Part shown: piece by piece, positions 56,044-62,941 of the stretch
Position numbering within the stretch: position 1 is the stretch's first letter
Layout of the letters: every line of letters begins with the position of its first letter
Assembly (NCBI RefSeq): GCF_031082295.1
Contig: NZ_JAVHLD010000001.1
Coordinates: 231,740-295,739 of the forward strand
Direction of reading: 5' to 3'
Source: Humidesulfovibrio sp.
GTDB taxonomy: Bacteria > Desulfobacterota > Desulfovibrionia > Desulfovibrionales > Desulfovibrionaceae
Length of the DNA: 64,000 bases
The notes under the pieces: generated by a model
Databases searched by the model: none
What the model saw: the letters and a program-made list of their open reading frames with translations, nothing else
Told to the model about the DNA's origin: nothing
Made by a program: the position numbers and the translations under genes

Positions 56044-56191
56044 GATTACAGGCGGCCTGACCGGTCCGGCTTCCGCGGTGGCTACCTCGGCCATCGAGGG
56101 CGCTGTTTCCGCGCAAGGCGCCTCCGACAGTTCCGGCATGAACAAGGCTGGCGGCGCAGGCGGTGGCGGTGGTGGCGGTGGTGGCTGCTAA
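54968..56191 (+). CDS. CsgG/TPR lipoprotein with polyglycine-cysteine tail, copy 1
   Basis: The 407-residue product has a lipoprotein signal ending in lipobox FALGC at residues 15-19. A TPR-like helical domain follows (ENYPEAIAAFKEQLAANPSD; YLKSGDAATAVTELEKVV). Residues about 155-335 form a CsgG-like domain (YAVFNFNVQGGDENLRAVQK, TISDLAQIKGISVIERTRLQ, KAGRLLGAENLVVGNL). A last helical repeat (DRGDFQASKDYFALAVKEDP) precedes a linker and the tail GGAGGGGGGGGGC. CsgG proteins form outer-membrane pores for curli or help secrete other products. The start has GGGGGA upstream. It is almost identical to the next gene. Confidence 0.88.
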   Translation: MKRTLLILMLISSTFALGCNALMKGNMALRNENYPEAIAAFKEQLAANPSDWQARERLGYAYLKSGDAATAVTELEKVVAQAPKDGSMSYLYLGLAQLKLDNQTAALRAWRSFDDPKKPLVKAEVDRLITLVEIEESKKLAKQALAQESTLATQATKPNSYAVFNFNVQGGDENLRAVQKALTAMTISDLAQIKGISVIERTRLQALMDEMKLGQSGAVDQSTAPKAGRLLGAENLVVGNLSEPTGKIGVASTTASTTRGAAVGSFSLAEAKDKFYDLQKQLVASIIKVNNIKLDKDTEDSVLKQYHTRSFQAVTYFGLGLDAQDRGDFQASKDYFALAVKEDPNFGMAKNARDKSPGGITGGLTGPASAVATSAIEGAVSAQGASDSSGMNKAGGAGGGGGGGGGC

Positions 56192-56224
56192 CCTGGCGAA
56201 ACTTTCATAAATAGGAAGATGCAA

Positions 56225-56249
56225 GGACGGGCTTTGGCCCGTCCTTTAT
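56225..56249 (+). terminator. Intrinsic terminator after CsgG lipoprotein copy 1
   Basis: AGGACGGGC and GCCCGTCCT arms enclose TTTG and are followed by TTATTAT. The two lipoprotein genes are therefore probably separate transcription units. Confidence 0.85.
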
Positions 56250-56339
56250 TATGCTGTCCGCCAAAGACACACGCATTCGTCGTTGCCGAACCTATCTGCA
56301 ACACAATACGACTGTTCAGCTATAGAGTTCAAACAGCTC

Positions 56340-56369
56340 TTGATTCTCCTGGTGGATATGGGCTATATT
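56340..56369 (+). promoter_or_regulatory. Candidate promoter of CsgG lipoprotein copy 2
   Basis: TTGATT (56340-56345) is followed after 18 bases by TATATT (56364-56369), about 107 bases upstream of the ATG. The gap between the two copies is AT-rich and unrelated to the upstream region of copy 1. The two genes may thus be regulated differently. A weaker TTGATC-N18-TAAAGA precedes copy 1 at about 54843-54872. Confidence 0.5.
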
Positions 56370-56463
56370 CAATTCAAACCATCGCAGCAATGTGAGAATT
56401 TCAATTTCACTGTTATATTGGCATGCTGACGAAGATTATGAATCTCTAACTGGAGACGCTGGG

Positions 56464-57551
56464 GGGGGACCGACCATGAAAAGGACATTGCTTATTCTGA
56501 TGCTCATATCGTCAACGTTCGCCCTGGGCTGCAATGCGCTCATGAAGGGCAACATGGCCTTGCGCAACGAAAACTACCCGGAAGCCATCGCCGCGTTCAA
56601 GGAACAGCTGGCGGCCAATCCCTCGGACTGGCAGGCCAGGGAGAGGCTCGGCTATGCCTACTTGAAGTCCGGCGACGCGGCCACCGCGGTGACAGAACTC
56701 GAGAAGGTCGTGGCCCAGGCGCCCAAGGACGGCTCCATGTCCTACCTCTACCTTGGCCTTGCGCAGCTGAAGCTGGACAACCAGACCGCGGCCCTGCGCG
56801 CCTGGCGCTCCTTTGACGATCCCAAAAAGCCCCTGGTGAAGGCCGAGGTCGACCGCCTCATCACCCTGGTGGAGATCGAGGAAAGCAAGAAGCTGGCCAA
56901 GCAGGCCCTGGCCCAGGAGTCCACCCTGGCCACCCAGGCCACAAAGCCCAACAGCTATGCCGTGTTCAACTTCAACGTGCAGGGCGGAGACGAGAACCTG
57001 CGCGCCGTGCAGAAGGCGCTGACGGCCATGACCATCTCCGACCTCGCGCAGATCAAGGGCATCAGCGTCATCGAGCGCACGCGCCTGCAGGCCCTCATGG
57101 ACGAAATGAAGCTCGGCCAGAGCGGCGCGGTCGACCAGTCCACGGCGCCCAAGGCCGGACGTTTGCTGGGGGCAGAGAACCTGGTGGTCGGCAACCTGAG
57201 CGAGCCCACGGGCAAGATCGGCGTGGCCAGCACCACCGCCTCCACCACCCGTGGCGCCGCGGTGGGCTCCTTCAGCCTGGCCGAGGCCAAGGACAAGTTC
57301 TACGATTTGCAGAAGCAGCTTGTGGCCAGCATCATCAAGGTCAACAACATCAAGCTCGACAAGGACACCGAGGACTCGGTGCTGAAGCAGTACCACACAC
57401 GCAGCTTCCAGGCCGTGACCTACTTCGGCCTTGGCCTCGACGCCCAGGACCGTGGCGACTTCCAGGCCTCCAAGGACTACTTCGCCCTGGCCGTGAAGGA
57501 GGACCCCAACTTCGGCATGGCCAAGAACGCCCGCGACAAGTCTCCCGGAGG
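56464..57551 (+). repeat. Long direct repeat, copy 2 (pair with 54956-56043)
   Basis: This is the second member of the 1088-base identical pair. After its end the two genes keep partial identity (GLTGPASAVATSAIEGAVSAQ in both) but with scattered base changes, then diverge before the polyglycine tail. The sharp change from identity to divergence is the mark of gene conversion limits. Confidence 0.9.
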
Positions 57552-57714
57552 CCTTTCAGCAGGCCTGACCGGTCCGGCCTCCGCGGTGGCTACCTCGGCC
57601 ATCGAGGGCGCTGTTTCCGCGCAGAGCGCCTCCGATGCAACGTCGAGCATCGCAAGCACAACCGGCGGCAAGGGCGGTGGCGGTGGTGGCGGTGGAGGCG
57701 GCGGTTGCAGCTAA
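56476..57714 (+). CDS. CsgG/TPR lipoprotein with polyglycine-cysteine tail, copy 2
   Basis: The 412-residue product is the same as copy 1 through the SPGG at about residue 359. It shares the FALGC lipobox, TPR-like region and CsgG-like domain. Its own C-terminal part reads SASDATSSIASTTGGKG followed by a run of glycines and the end CS. The polyglycine is coded by alternating GGT and GGC codons. Upstream the frame stays open for 28 codons, but the ATG after GGGGGACCGACC matches copy 1. A terminator follows. Confidence 0.88.
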   Translation: MKRTLLILMLISSTFALGCNALMKGNMALRNENYPEAIAAFKEQLAANPSDWQARERLGYAYLKSGDAATAVTELEKVVAQAPKDGSMSYLYLGLAQLKLDNQTAALRAWRSFDDPKKPLVKAEVDRLITLVEIEESKKLAKQALAQESTLATQATKPNSYAVFNFNVQGGDENLRAVQKALTAMTISDLAQIKGISVIERTRLQALMDEMKLGQSGAVDQSTAPKAGRLLGAENLVVGNLSEPTGKIGVASTTASTTRGAAVGSFSLAEAKDKFYDLQKQLVASIIKVNNIKLDKDTEDSVLKQYHTRSFQAVTYFGLGLDAQDRGDFQASKDYFALAVKEDPNFGMAKNARDKSPGGLSAGLTGPASAVATSAIEGAVSAQSASDATSSIASTTGGKGGGGGGGGGGGCS

Positions 57715-57746
57715 GCTGACCCAAAGCAACGTAGCATGAGACTCTC

Positions 57747-57775
57747 GGGGCGGGCCTCAAGCCCGCCCCTTCGTT
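57747..57775 (+). terminator. Intrinsic terminator after CsgG lipoprotein copy 2
   Basis: GGGGCGGGC and GCCCGCCCC arms enclose CTCAA and are followed by TTCGTTCT. The stem is strong but the T-run is interrupted. Confidence 0.7.
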
Positions 57776-57794
57776 CTCCGCAACCAGGAGCCAC

Positions 57795-58706
57795 GTGAAA
57801 GAATCGGAACAGCACGTGCGACGGTCCGAGGCGACCATGCGGGACCGCCACCTGCCCCAGGGAGGCTTCGCGCCCTTCCCTGGCCAGGCCTTCTGCCCGG
57901 CCAGCACGGCATGGGCCATCTTGACTCTACCGCAGGACCACGGCTGGGTAACCCAGGCGCGCACGGCACTTCGTCGCTGCATCCTGGCCGACGGGCGCCT
58001 GCCGATCCTTCCTGACCACCCACAGGCCTATTGGCCAACGCCCGTGGGCCTCATGGCCCTGCTGGGGGATGCTTCCTGCGCCACCGACGCCAACAGGCTC
58101 GCCTCCTTTTTGCTCAACGTCTCCGGTGCACACTGGCCCAAGACGACCGACGCGCCGACCGACCACGACACGAATCTGCGCGGCTGGACCTGGACCGAGG
58201 GTGCGCATTCCTGGGCTGAGCCCACTGCGACGGCCATGCTCGCCCTCTCCGCCGCCGGCCTGCGTGACCACCCGCGCCTGCGCCAGGCCCGCGAACTGCT
58301 CATGGACCGGCAGATGCCACATGGCGGCTGGAACTACGGAAACGTGCGCGTCTTCGGGACGCTGCTCAAACCGGACATGACCAACACCAGCGCGGCGCTC
58401 TGCGCCCTGGCCGGACGGGCCGCGCAAGGCACCCTCGCCAGGAGCCTCGACACCCTTGCCGCTTCGGCCGCGGAAACCCGCGCGCCCCTGTCCCTGGCCT
58501 GGGCCGTGCTGGCCCTTGGCAGCTGGGGCCGGGACACGAGCGACCTGCGCGACCGCCTGCCGGAGTTGCTGTCGGAGCATCCGGTGACCGGGGCGCTCGA
58601 TACGGGCACCTTGGCCCTTGGCAGCATCGCCCTGGCGAGCCCGGACGGCTTGGCGGCGCACCTGGCGCGCAGGGCTGCCCGGCATGACGGACAGAAGGCG
58701 GCCTGA
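57795..58706 (+). CDS. Alpha/alpha-toroid (prenyltransferase/squalene-cyclase-like) repeat protein
   Basis: The 303-residue product starts at GTG after CAGGAGCCAC. It shows repeated helix pairs ending in GGW/GxW turns (STAWAILTLPQDHGWV; ATAMLALSAAGL; RQMPHGGWNYG; NTSAALCALAGRAA; LAWAVLALGSWG). This is the pattern of the terpenoid-cyclase toroid fold. The DxDD or DCTAE catalytic motif of cyclases is not visible, so it may be a binding or scaffold protein. It has no signal peptide. The next gene, two bases later, is a Tat-exported DUF362 protein, so the two probably work together. Confidence 0.75.
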   Translation: MKESEQHVRRSEATMRDRHLPQGGFAPFPGQAFCPASTAWAILTLPQDHGWVTQARTALRRCILADGRLPILPDHPQAYWPTPVGLMALLGDASCATDANRLASFLLNVSGAHWPKTTDAPTDHDTNLRGWTWTEGAHSWAEPTATAMLALSAAGLRDHPRLRQARELLMDRQMPHGGWNYGNVRVFGTLLKPDMTNTSAALCALAGRAAQGTLARSLDTLAASAAETRAPLSLAWAVLALGSWGRDTSDLRDRLPELLSEHPVTGALDTGTLALGSIALASPDGLAAHLARRAARHDGQKAA

Positions 58707-58707
58707 A

Positions 58708-59754
58708 ATGGCGCACAAGCCAGCAATTGACACAAAACCTCCATGGCTTGGCCGACGCGAGTTCCTGCGAGGTCTCGCGGCCGCAGCGGCGACCCTGGCA
58801 GCCGGACCTCTGCTGCGCCCGCTGATGCTCCCCACGGAAGTCTGGGCCGCTCCCGCCTCGGCCTCGCCGCTGGTGCATGTGGCCCGCGCGGGCTCCTACG
58901 ACCTCGACCTGCGACAGCCCATCCTGGCGGCCCTTGAGGAACTTGGAGTCGCGCGGCACCTGCGCGGAAAAAACGTCGTGCTCAAGCCGAACCTTGTCGA
59001 GCCGCACGCCGGGGACGCGCCCATCAACACCCACCCGGAGGTCGTGCGGGCGGCGGCGCGGGCCTTCCTGGCCCTGGGCGCGGGCAGCGTGGTGGTGGCC
59101 GAGGGCGCGGGCCACATTCGCGACCCCCACGACGTGCTGGAGGCCTCGGGCCTGGGCGACGTGCTGCGCCAGGAGCGCCTTCGCTTCGTCGACTTGAACA
59201 CCGCGCCCTTCGCCACCCTGGCCAATCCGACCCGTTTATCCGGGCTCAAGAACATCACTCTGCCCCGCCTGCTGCTGGAGGCCGACCTGGTGGTCTCGCT
59301 GGCCAAGATGAAAACCCACCACTGGGCGGGCGTCACCTTGTCCATGAAGAACCTGTTCGGCACACTGCCCGGCAGCGTTTACGGCTGGCCCAAAAACGCC
59401 CTGCACATGGCGGGCATCCACGCCTGCTGCGTGGACATCACAGCGACCCTGGCCCCGAATCTGGCCATCGTCGACGGGATCGTGGGCATGGAGGGCGACG
59501 GCCCCATCATGGGCCAGCCGGTCAAGGCGGGGCTTCTGGTTATGGGCACGAACCTGCCCGCGGTGGACGCCACCTGCTGCCGCCTCATGGGCATCACCCC
59601 CGAGCGCGTCGAGCACCTGCGCCTCGCGGCGGAACTCGGCCTCGGCGCCATCGCCAAGGACGCCATCCGCGTGCGCGGCGAAAGCCTGGAGACCGCCGCC
59701 GTGCGTTTCGCCCTCAGGCCGGACATCCCGGCCCAGGCCCTGCTGCTGAAGTGA
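58708..59754 (+). CDS. Tat-exported DUF362 domain protein
   Basis: The 348-residue product has a twin-arginine signal (LGRREFLRGLAAAAATLAAG). The DUF362 core follows, with NVVLKPNLVEPHAGDAP, NTHPEVVRAAARAFLALGAG, SLAKMKTHHWAGVTLSMKNL and AIVDGIVGMEGDGPIMG. A Tat signal suggests export folded, often with a cofactor; CC and CC-R motifs near residues 255 and 300 are possible ligands. It lies two bases after the toroid-protein gene. An in-frame ATG eight codons earlier is an alternative start. Confidence 0.85.
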   Translation: MAHKPAIDTKPPWLGRREFLRGLAAAAATLAAGPLLRPLMLPTEVWAAPASASPLVHVARAGSYDLDLRQPILAALEELGVARHLRGKNVVLKPNLVEPHAGDAPINTHPEVVRAAARAFLALGAGSVVVAEGAGHIRDPHDVLEASGLGDVLRQERLRFVDLNTAPFATLANPTRLSGLKNITLPRLLLEADLVVSLAKMKTHHWAGVTLSMKNLFGTLPGSVYGWPKNALHMAGIHACCVDITATLAPNLAIVDGIVGMEGDGPIMGQPVKAGLLVMGTNLPAVDATCCRLMGITPERVEHLRLAAELGLGAIAKDAIRVRGESLETAAVRFALRPDIPAQALLLK

Positions 59755-59838
59755 CGGGAAGGCTTGACGCGGCGAGGCGGATTGGGCCAGGAAGGGGCGA
59801 CAGATTCGCCCACCGCCATGCCAGGGAGAGTTACGCCC

Positions 59839-60132
59839 ATGTCGACACGCCTTGACGCCCCGAACACCGCCCCCGACCGTCCGGTCATCGACCTGCGCGA
59901 CGTGTGCTGCGGGCTGGTGCCCGCCATCCTGGACGAACTCGCCAAGGTCCGGGCCGACGAGGTGGACGTGCTTGTGCGCGCGGGCATCGAGCCTGAAATC
60001 ATCAGCGGATTCGGCTCTGGCGGGCAGTGGCGGCTCACCTTCCAGGCCAGCTTCGGCCATGGCCTGGCGCGGTTCACCCGGCGCAAGGGCGACGACCGGC
60101 TCAAGGTCCGCCTGGACACCCTCGACTACTAG
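59839..60132 (+). CDS. Small hypothetical protein
   Basis: I do not recognise this 97-residue protein. The start at MSTRLDAPNTAPDRP has GGGAGAG upstream. The centre holds DVCCGLVPAILDELAKVRAD and the end is basic (ARFTRRKGDDRLKVRLDTLDY). It has no signal peptide or membrane helix. It follows the DUF362 gene after 84 bases and may be cotranscribed. Confidence 0.55.
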   Translation: MSTRLDAPNTAPDRPVIDLRDVCCGLVPAILDELAKVRADEVDVLVRAGIEPEIISGFGSGGQWRLTFQASFGHGLARFTRRKGDDRLKVRLDTLDY

Positions 60133-60147
60133 CCACGCCCGCCCGGC

Positions 60148-60420
60148 CTAGAACTCCGGCGGTTGCCCCAGCAAAAGCATGTGCCTGCGCCGAACCATCC
60201 GCGCAGGCAGGGGCGACTGCCAATAGCCGAGCCAGTCGGCCATGAGCGCGCTGATGGGCAGGAAGCCCTCCACGGCCGGGGGCTTGGGCGCAAAGGCCTC
60301 GGCCTGGCCCATGGCCCAGCGCACGTGCTCCAGGAAACGCAGGCAGGTTCAGACCAGGAACAGGGCGAAGCCGCCCTGCACGGCAAGCCGCACGCGGGAG
60401 GGGGTGAAAAACCGGGGCAT
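60148..60420 (-). pseudogene. Truncated NapH-like 4Fe-4S membrane protein gene with in-frame TGA
   Basis: From an ATG at 60420 the frame reads MPRFFTPSRVRLAVQGGFAL, then FLV, a TGA at 60349-60351, and TCLRFLEHVRWAMG. PAVEGFLPISALMADW follows. This matches the amino-terminal membrane part of NapH/CcoG-like 4Fe-4S proteins, whose RP-GVEGFLPISALM motif is typical. Homologous sequence ends soon after ISALM, and a TAG follows at 60148-60150. The cysteine clusters and later helices are missing. The TGA probably replaces TGG (Trp). It is a decayed fragment. Confidence 0.7.
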
Positions 60421-60438
60421 GGCGGGCGTCAACCGGGC

Positions 60439-60813
60439 CTAGGCCCAGCCGCGGACCTCGTCCACGTAGCGGTCCAGGTCATTGGGCTGGCCCGGCGTGT
60501 GGTCATCGGGATAGAGCAACGCGGACATGAAGAAGGGGCTGCCGACGCTCAAGGACGTGGCAGCGCTCTGGGAGAAGCGCCCCAGGCGCTCGGAAGCGGC
60601 CTTGGCCAAGGCGGGCGGGAGCGCCTGCACCAGGGATTCGGCGTCCTCGGCCAGCTCGGACAGCAGCGTGGCCTTTTCGCGCATCTTGTCCACATACCCG
60701 GCCTGGTCGCCCTTGCCGTGGATGATGGCCTCGGCCTCGGCCTCGATGGCGTGCACGGCCTTGGCCCGCTGTTCCAGAAAATCAGCCAGCGCTGTCGCGG
60801 CGTTGATGCCCAT
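60439..60813 (-). CDS. Hypothetical helical protein
   Basis: I do not recognise this 124-residue protein. It starts MGINAATALADFLEQRAKAV, with GGAGG upstream. The first 90 residues are an alanine- and glutamate-rich helix with coiled-coil character (HAIEAEAEAIIHGKG; ATLLSELAEDAESLV). The end, ALLYPDDHTPGQPNDLDRYV, is polar. It has no export signal. The 201-base divergent gap to the rdgC-like gene holds nothing else that I can see. Confidence 0.65.
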   Translation of the reverse strand: MGINAATALADFLEQRAKAVHAIEAEAEAIIHGKGDQAGYVDKMREKATLLSELAEDAESLVQALPPALAKAASERLGRFSQSAATSLSVGSPFFMSALLYPDDHTPGQPNDLDRYVDEVRGWA

Positions 60814-61014
60814 GGGATGCCTCCGATTGTCTATTGTGCTTAGCGGAAGGTAATCGCCCGGCCCGGCCTTGGCAAGCCCCGCACAGGCTGTCCGCACAGG
60901 CGGGAGCCCATCAGCAGGCCCCGGCCAGCAATCACCTGCGGGCGTCTGGACAGCGGCCCCGTTTCCCGGTACCCCCATGCCCTTGAAACCTACAGCACCT
61001 TCAGGAGGCCTCCA

Positions 61015-61629
61015 GTGGCGATACTCTCCTCCAGCCTCGGCCTGACCCGCTACCGGGTGGTCGAAGCCATCCCCGACTCCCTCTGGGCCGAGGCCTACAA
61101 GCGCCTCAAGGACAACGCCTTCCGCGACATCGACGCCACCACCGACGAGCGCAGCTTCGGCTGGTGCAACATCGACAACATGCTGGACATGGAGTGGGCC
61201 GAGTCTCCCCCGGAGAAGGGCCACTACCTGTGCTTCGCGCTCCGGCTGGACACCCGGCGCATCCCGCCCGCCGTGTTCAAGAAGCACTGCATGATCGCCC
61301 TGGCCCAGGAGCTGGAGCAGGCCAAGGCCGAGGGCAAGGCCTTCATCTCCAAGGACCGCCGCCGCGAGATCCGCGAGCAGGTCATGCTGCGCCTGCGCGC
61401 GCGCAGCCTGCCGGTGCCCGCAGTGTTCGACGCCGTATGGAGCATGCGCACCGGCCGCGTGCTGTTTTGCAGCACCAACGCCAAGGCCAAGGCCTTGTTC
61501 GAGGACCATTTCAACCTCACCTTCGGCCTCAACCTTGAGCCGCTGACGCCCTTCTTCCTGGCCATGGACATCCTGGGCGAGGCCGCCACGCAGCGCCTTG
61601 AGACCCTCGAACCCTCATCCTTCGTCTAG
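61015..61629 (+). CDS. rdgC: RdgC-like recombination-associated protein
   Basis: RdgC proteins form a DNA-encircling ring that limits RecA action. This 204-residue product, starting at GTG after AGGAGG, shows the family pattern SLGLTRYRV at the start, KGHYLCFALRLDTRRIPPAV near residue 68 and ISKDRRREIREQVMLRLRAR near residue 110. It is shorter than the 300-residue E. coli protein. A 175-residue unknown protein follows and may supply the missing C-terminal part. Confidence 0.75.
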   Translation: MAILSSSLGLTRYRVVEAIPDSLWAEAYKRLKDNAFRDIDATTDERSFGWCNIDNMLDMEWAESPPEKGHYLCFALRLDTRRIPPAVFKKHCMIALAQELEQAKAEGKAFISKDRRREIREQVMLRLRARSLPVPAVFDAVWSMRTGRVLFCSTNAKAKALFEDHFNLTFGLNLEPLTPFFLAMDILGEAATQRLETLEPSSFV

Positions 61630-61643
61630 ACCGGGAGCGCACC

Positions 61644-62171
61644 ATGGACCTCGTACTTGCTGAACGTGAAAACACCATCCTGGGCCAGGACTTCCTGACC
61701 TGGCTGTGGCACGCCACCGAAGCCCGCCGCGGCGTGTTCAAGGACCGCGACGGACGGGAATTCAACTTGCGCATGGAAGAGCGCGTGAGCGTCCAGGGCG
61801 GCGACGGCGAGGGCATGGAGTCCGCCGTGGTGAAGAGCCCCAGCGGCGAGCTCACCGAGGCCCGCAGCGGCTTGCGCACCGGCAAAAAGGTCAGCCGCGC
61901 CCAGCTGCGCTTCGAGCGCGACCCCGAGGCCTGGCAGGTTACCGTGAAGGACAACGACTTCTCGCTGGCCGGGCTCAAGACCCCCAAAATCGAGACCAAG
62001 GACCGCGAGGACGACGACCCGGACGCGAGAGTGCTGGAAAAGCTTTTCCTGGTGGAGCAGTGCCTGGAACTCTTTGACGGCGTGTACCAGGAGTTCCTGG
62101 CCGAACGGTTGAGCGCGGCAAAGTGGAGCGAACAGTCCCGCACCATCCGCGACTGGATCGGGCGCGGCTAG
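61644..62171 (+). CDS. Hypothetical protein, partner of the RdgC-like protein
   Basis: The 175-residue product begins MDLVLAERENTILGQDFLTW and is highly charged, with LRTGKKVSRAQLRFERDPEA in the middle and LEKLFLVEQCLELFDGVYQE near the end. It has no signal or membrane helix. It starts 14 bases after the rdgC-like gene. Strand-rich central segments resemble those of larger RdgC proteins, so together the two may equal a split RdgC. That is an inference from place and size. Confidence 0.65.
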   Translation: MDLVLAERENTILGQDFLTWLWHATEARRGVFKDRDGREFNLRMEERVSVQGGDGEGMESAVVKSPSGELTEARSGLRTGKKVSRAQLRFERDPEAWQVTVKDNDFSLAGLKTPKIETKDREDDDPDARVLEKLFLVEQCLELFDGVYQEFLAERLSAAKWSEQSRTIRDWIGRG

Positions 62172-62172
62172 C

Positions 62173-62805
62173 ATGAGCCCTGCGCGCATCACCGTCGCCG
62201 CCTACGGCGACAGCCTCGTGGAGGGATGGGGCCTCAACCCCTCAGATGCCCTGCCAACAAGGCTGGAGGCCGCCCTCGTCCGCGCCGGGAAGAACGTCCG
62301 GGTGCTCAACTTCGGCGTATCCGGCGAGACCGCACCGGAGGGCCTGCTGCGCCTGCCCGAGGTGCTGGAGGCCAAGCCCCAGGCCGCGCTGCTGGAATTC
62401 GGCGCCAACGACTGCTACCAGGGCGTGCCCGTGGAGGAAACCGAGAAGGCGCTGGCGGACATGGTCCAAGGCCTGCTCGAGGCCGGGGTGGCCGTGCTTC
62501 TCGCGGGCTGGCGCACGCGGGAGGACCTGTTCTCGCAGTATGCCGACGACCCCATGCTGGAAGGCATGATCCCGTTGGCCCCGCCGCTGTTCAACGCCGA
62601 GTACGTGCGCCGCTTCAACGAGATCCACCCGGCCCTGGCCAAGCGCTTCGGCCTGCCCCTCATCCCCCATATCCTTGACTCGCTGGGCGAGCCCCTGCCA
62701 GGCCAGGCCAGCCACTTCCAGGCCGACGGCGTGCACCCAAGCGCCACCGGCACGCGCATCCTGGCGGACACGCTGGCGCAAGCGATGCTTCCCCTTCTCC
62801 CCTAG
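62173..62805 (+). CDS. GDSL/SGNH-family esterase (TesA-like)
   Basis: The 210-residue product has all four SGNH blocks: AAYGDSLVEGWG with the serine near residue 13, the glycine in NFGVSGETAPEG near residue 48, FGANDCYQG near residue 76 and DGVHPSATG with aspartate and histidine near residue 182. It has no signal peptide, unlike E. coli TesA, so it may act in the cytosol. Its ATG lies one base after the previous stop. Confidence 0.9.
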   Translation: MSPARITVAAYGDSLVEGWGLNPSDALPTRLEAALVRAGKNVRVLNFGVSGETAPEGLLRLPEVLEAKPQAALLEFGANDCYQGVPVEETEKALADMVQGLLEAGVAVLLAGWRTREDLFSQYADDPMLEGMIPLAPPLFNAEYVRRFNEIHPALAKRFGLPLIPHILDSLGEPLPGQASHFQADGVHPSATGTRILADTLAQAMLPLLP

Positions 62806-62941
62806 GCCAGCTGCCATCGAAGTCCCAGATTTTTTATTACCACCTACTCAATTTTCCGTGCTGAGGGTTGTCAATATTCCTCACAATGTGATACCGTTCG
62901 ATATAGCTTGAAACCGTTCTCATCGAAAGGAGCCCCCCACC

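Noticed and set aside
56392..56475. An upstream in-frame extension of lipoprotein copy 2
   Set aside because: The extension would bury the signal peptide and lipobox. It is AT-rich and unlike copy 1. The ATG at 56476 has the shared GGGGGACCGACC leader.
55004..57396. Long minus-strand frames (294 and 406 codons) opposite the twin lipoproteins
   Set aside because: They are duplicated along with the sense genes, have shadow-type composition and lack ribosome sites. The sense frames have lipoboxes and clear domains.
54956..57551. A transposon or insertion sequence explaining the long direct repeat
   Set aside because: There is no transposase, and I see no terminal inverted repeats or target duplications. 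The repeat covers one lipoprotein gene with its ribosome site.
60349..60351. Reading the in-frame TGA as selenocysteine
   Set aside because: The family region is a membrane helix where no catalytic cysteine is expected, and the downstream cysteine clusters are missing. Decay is the simpler reading.
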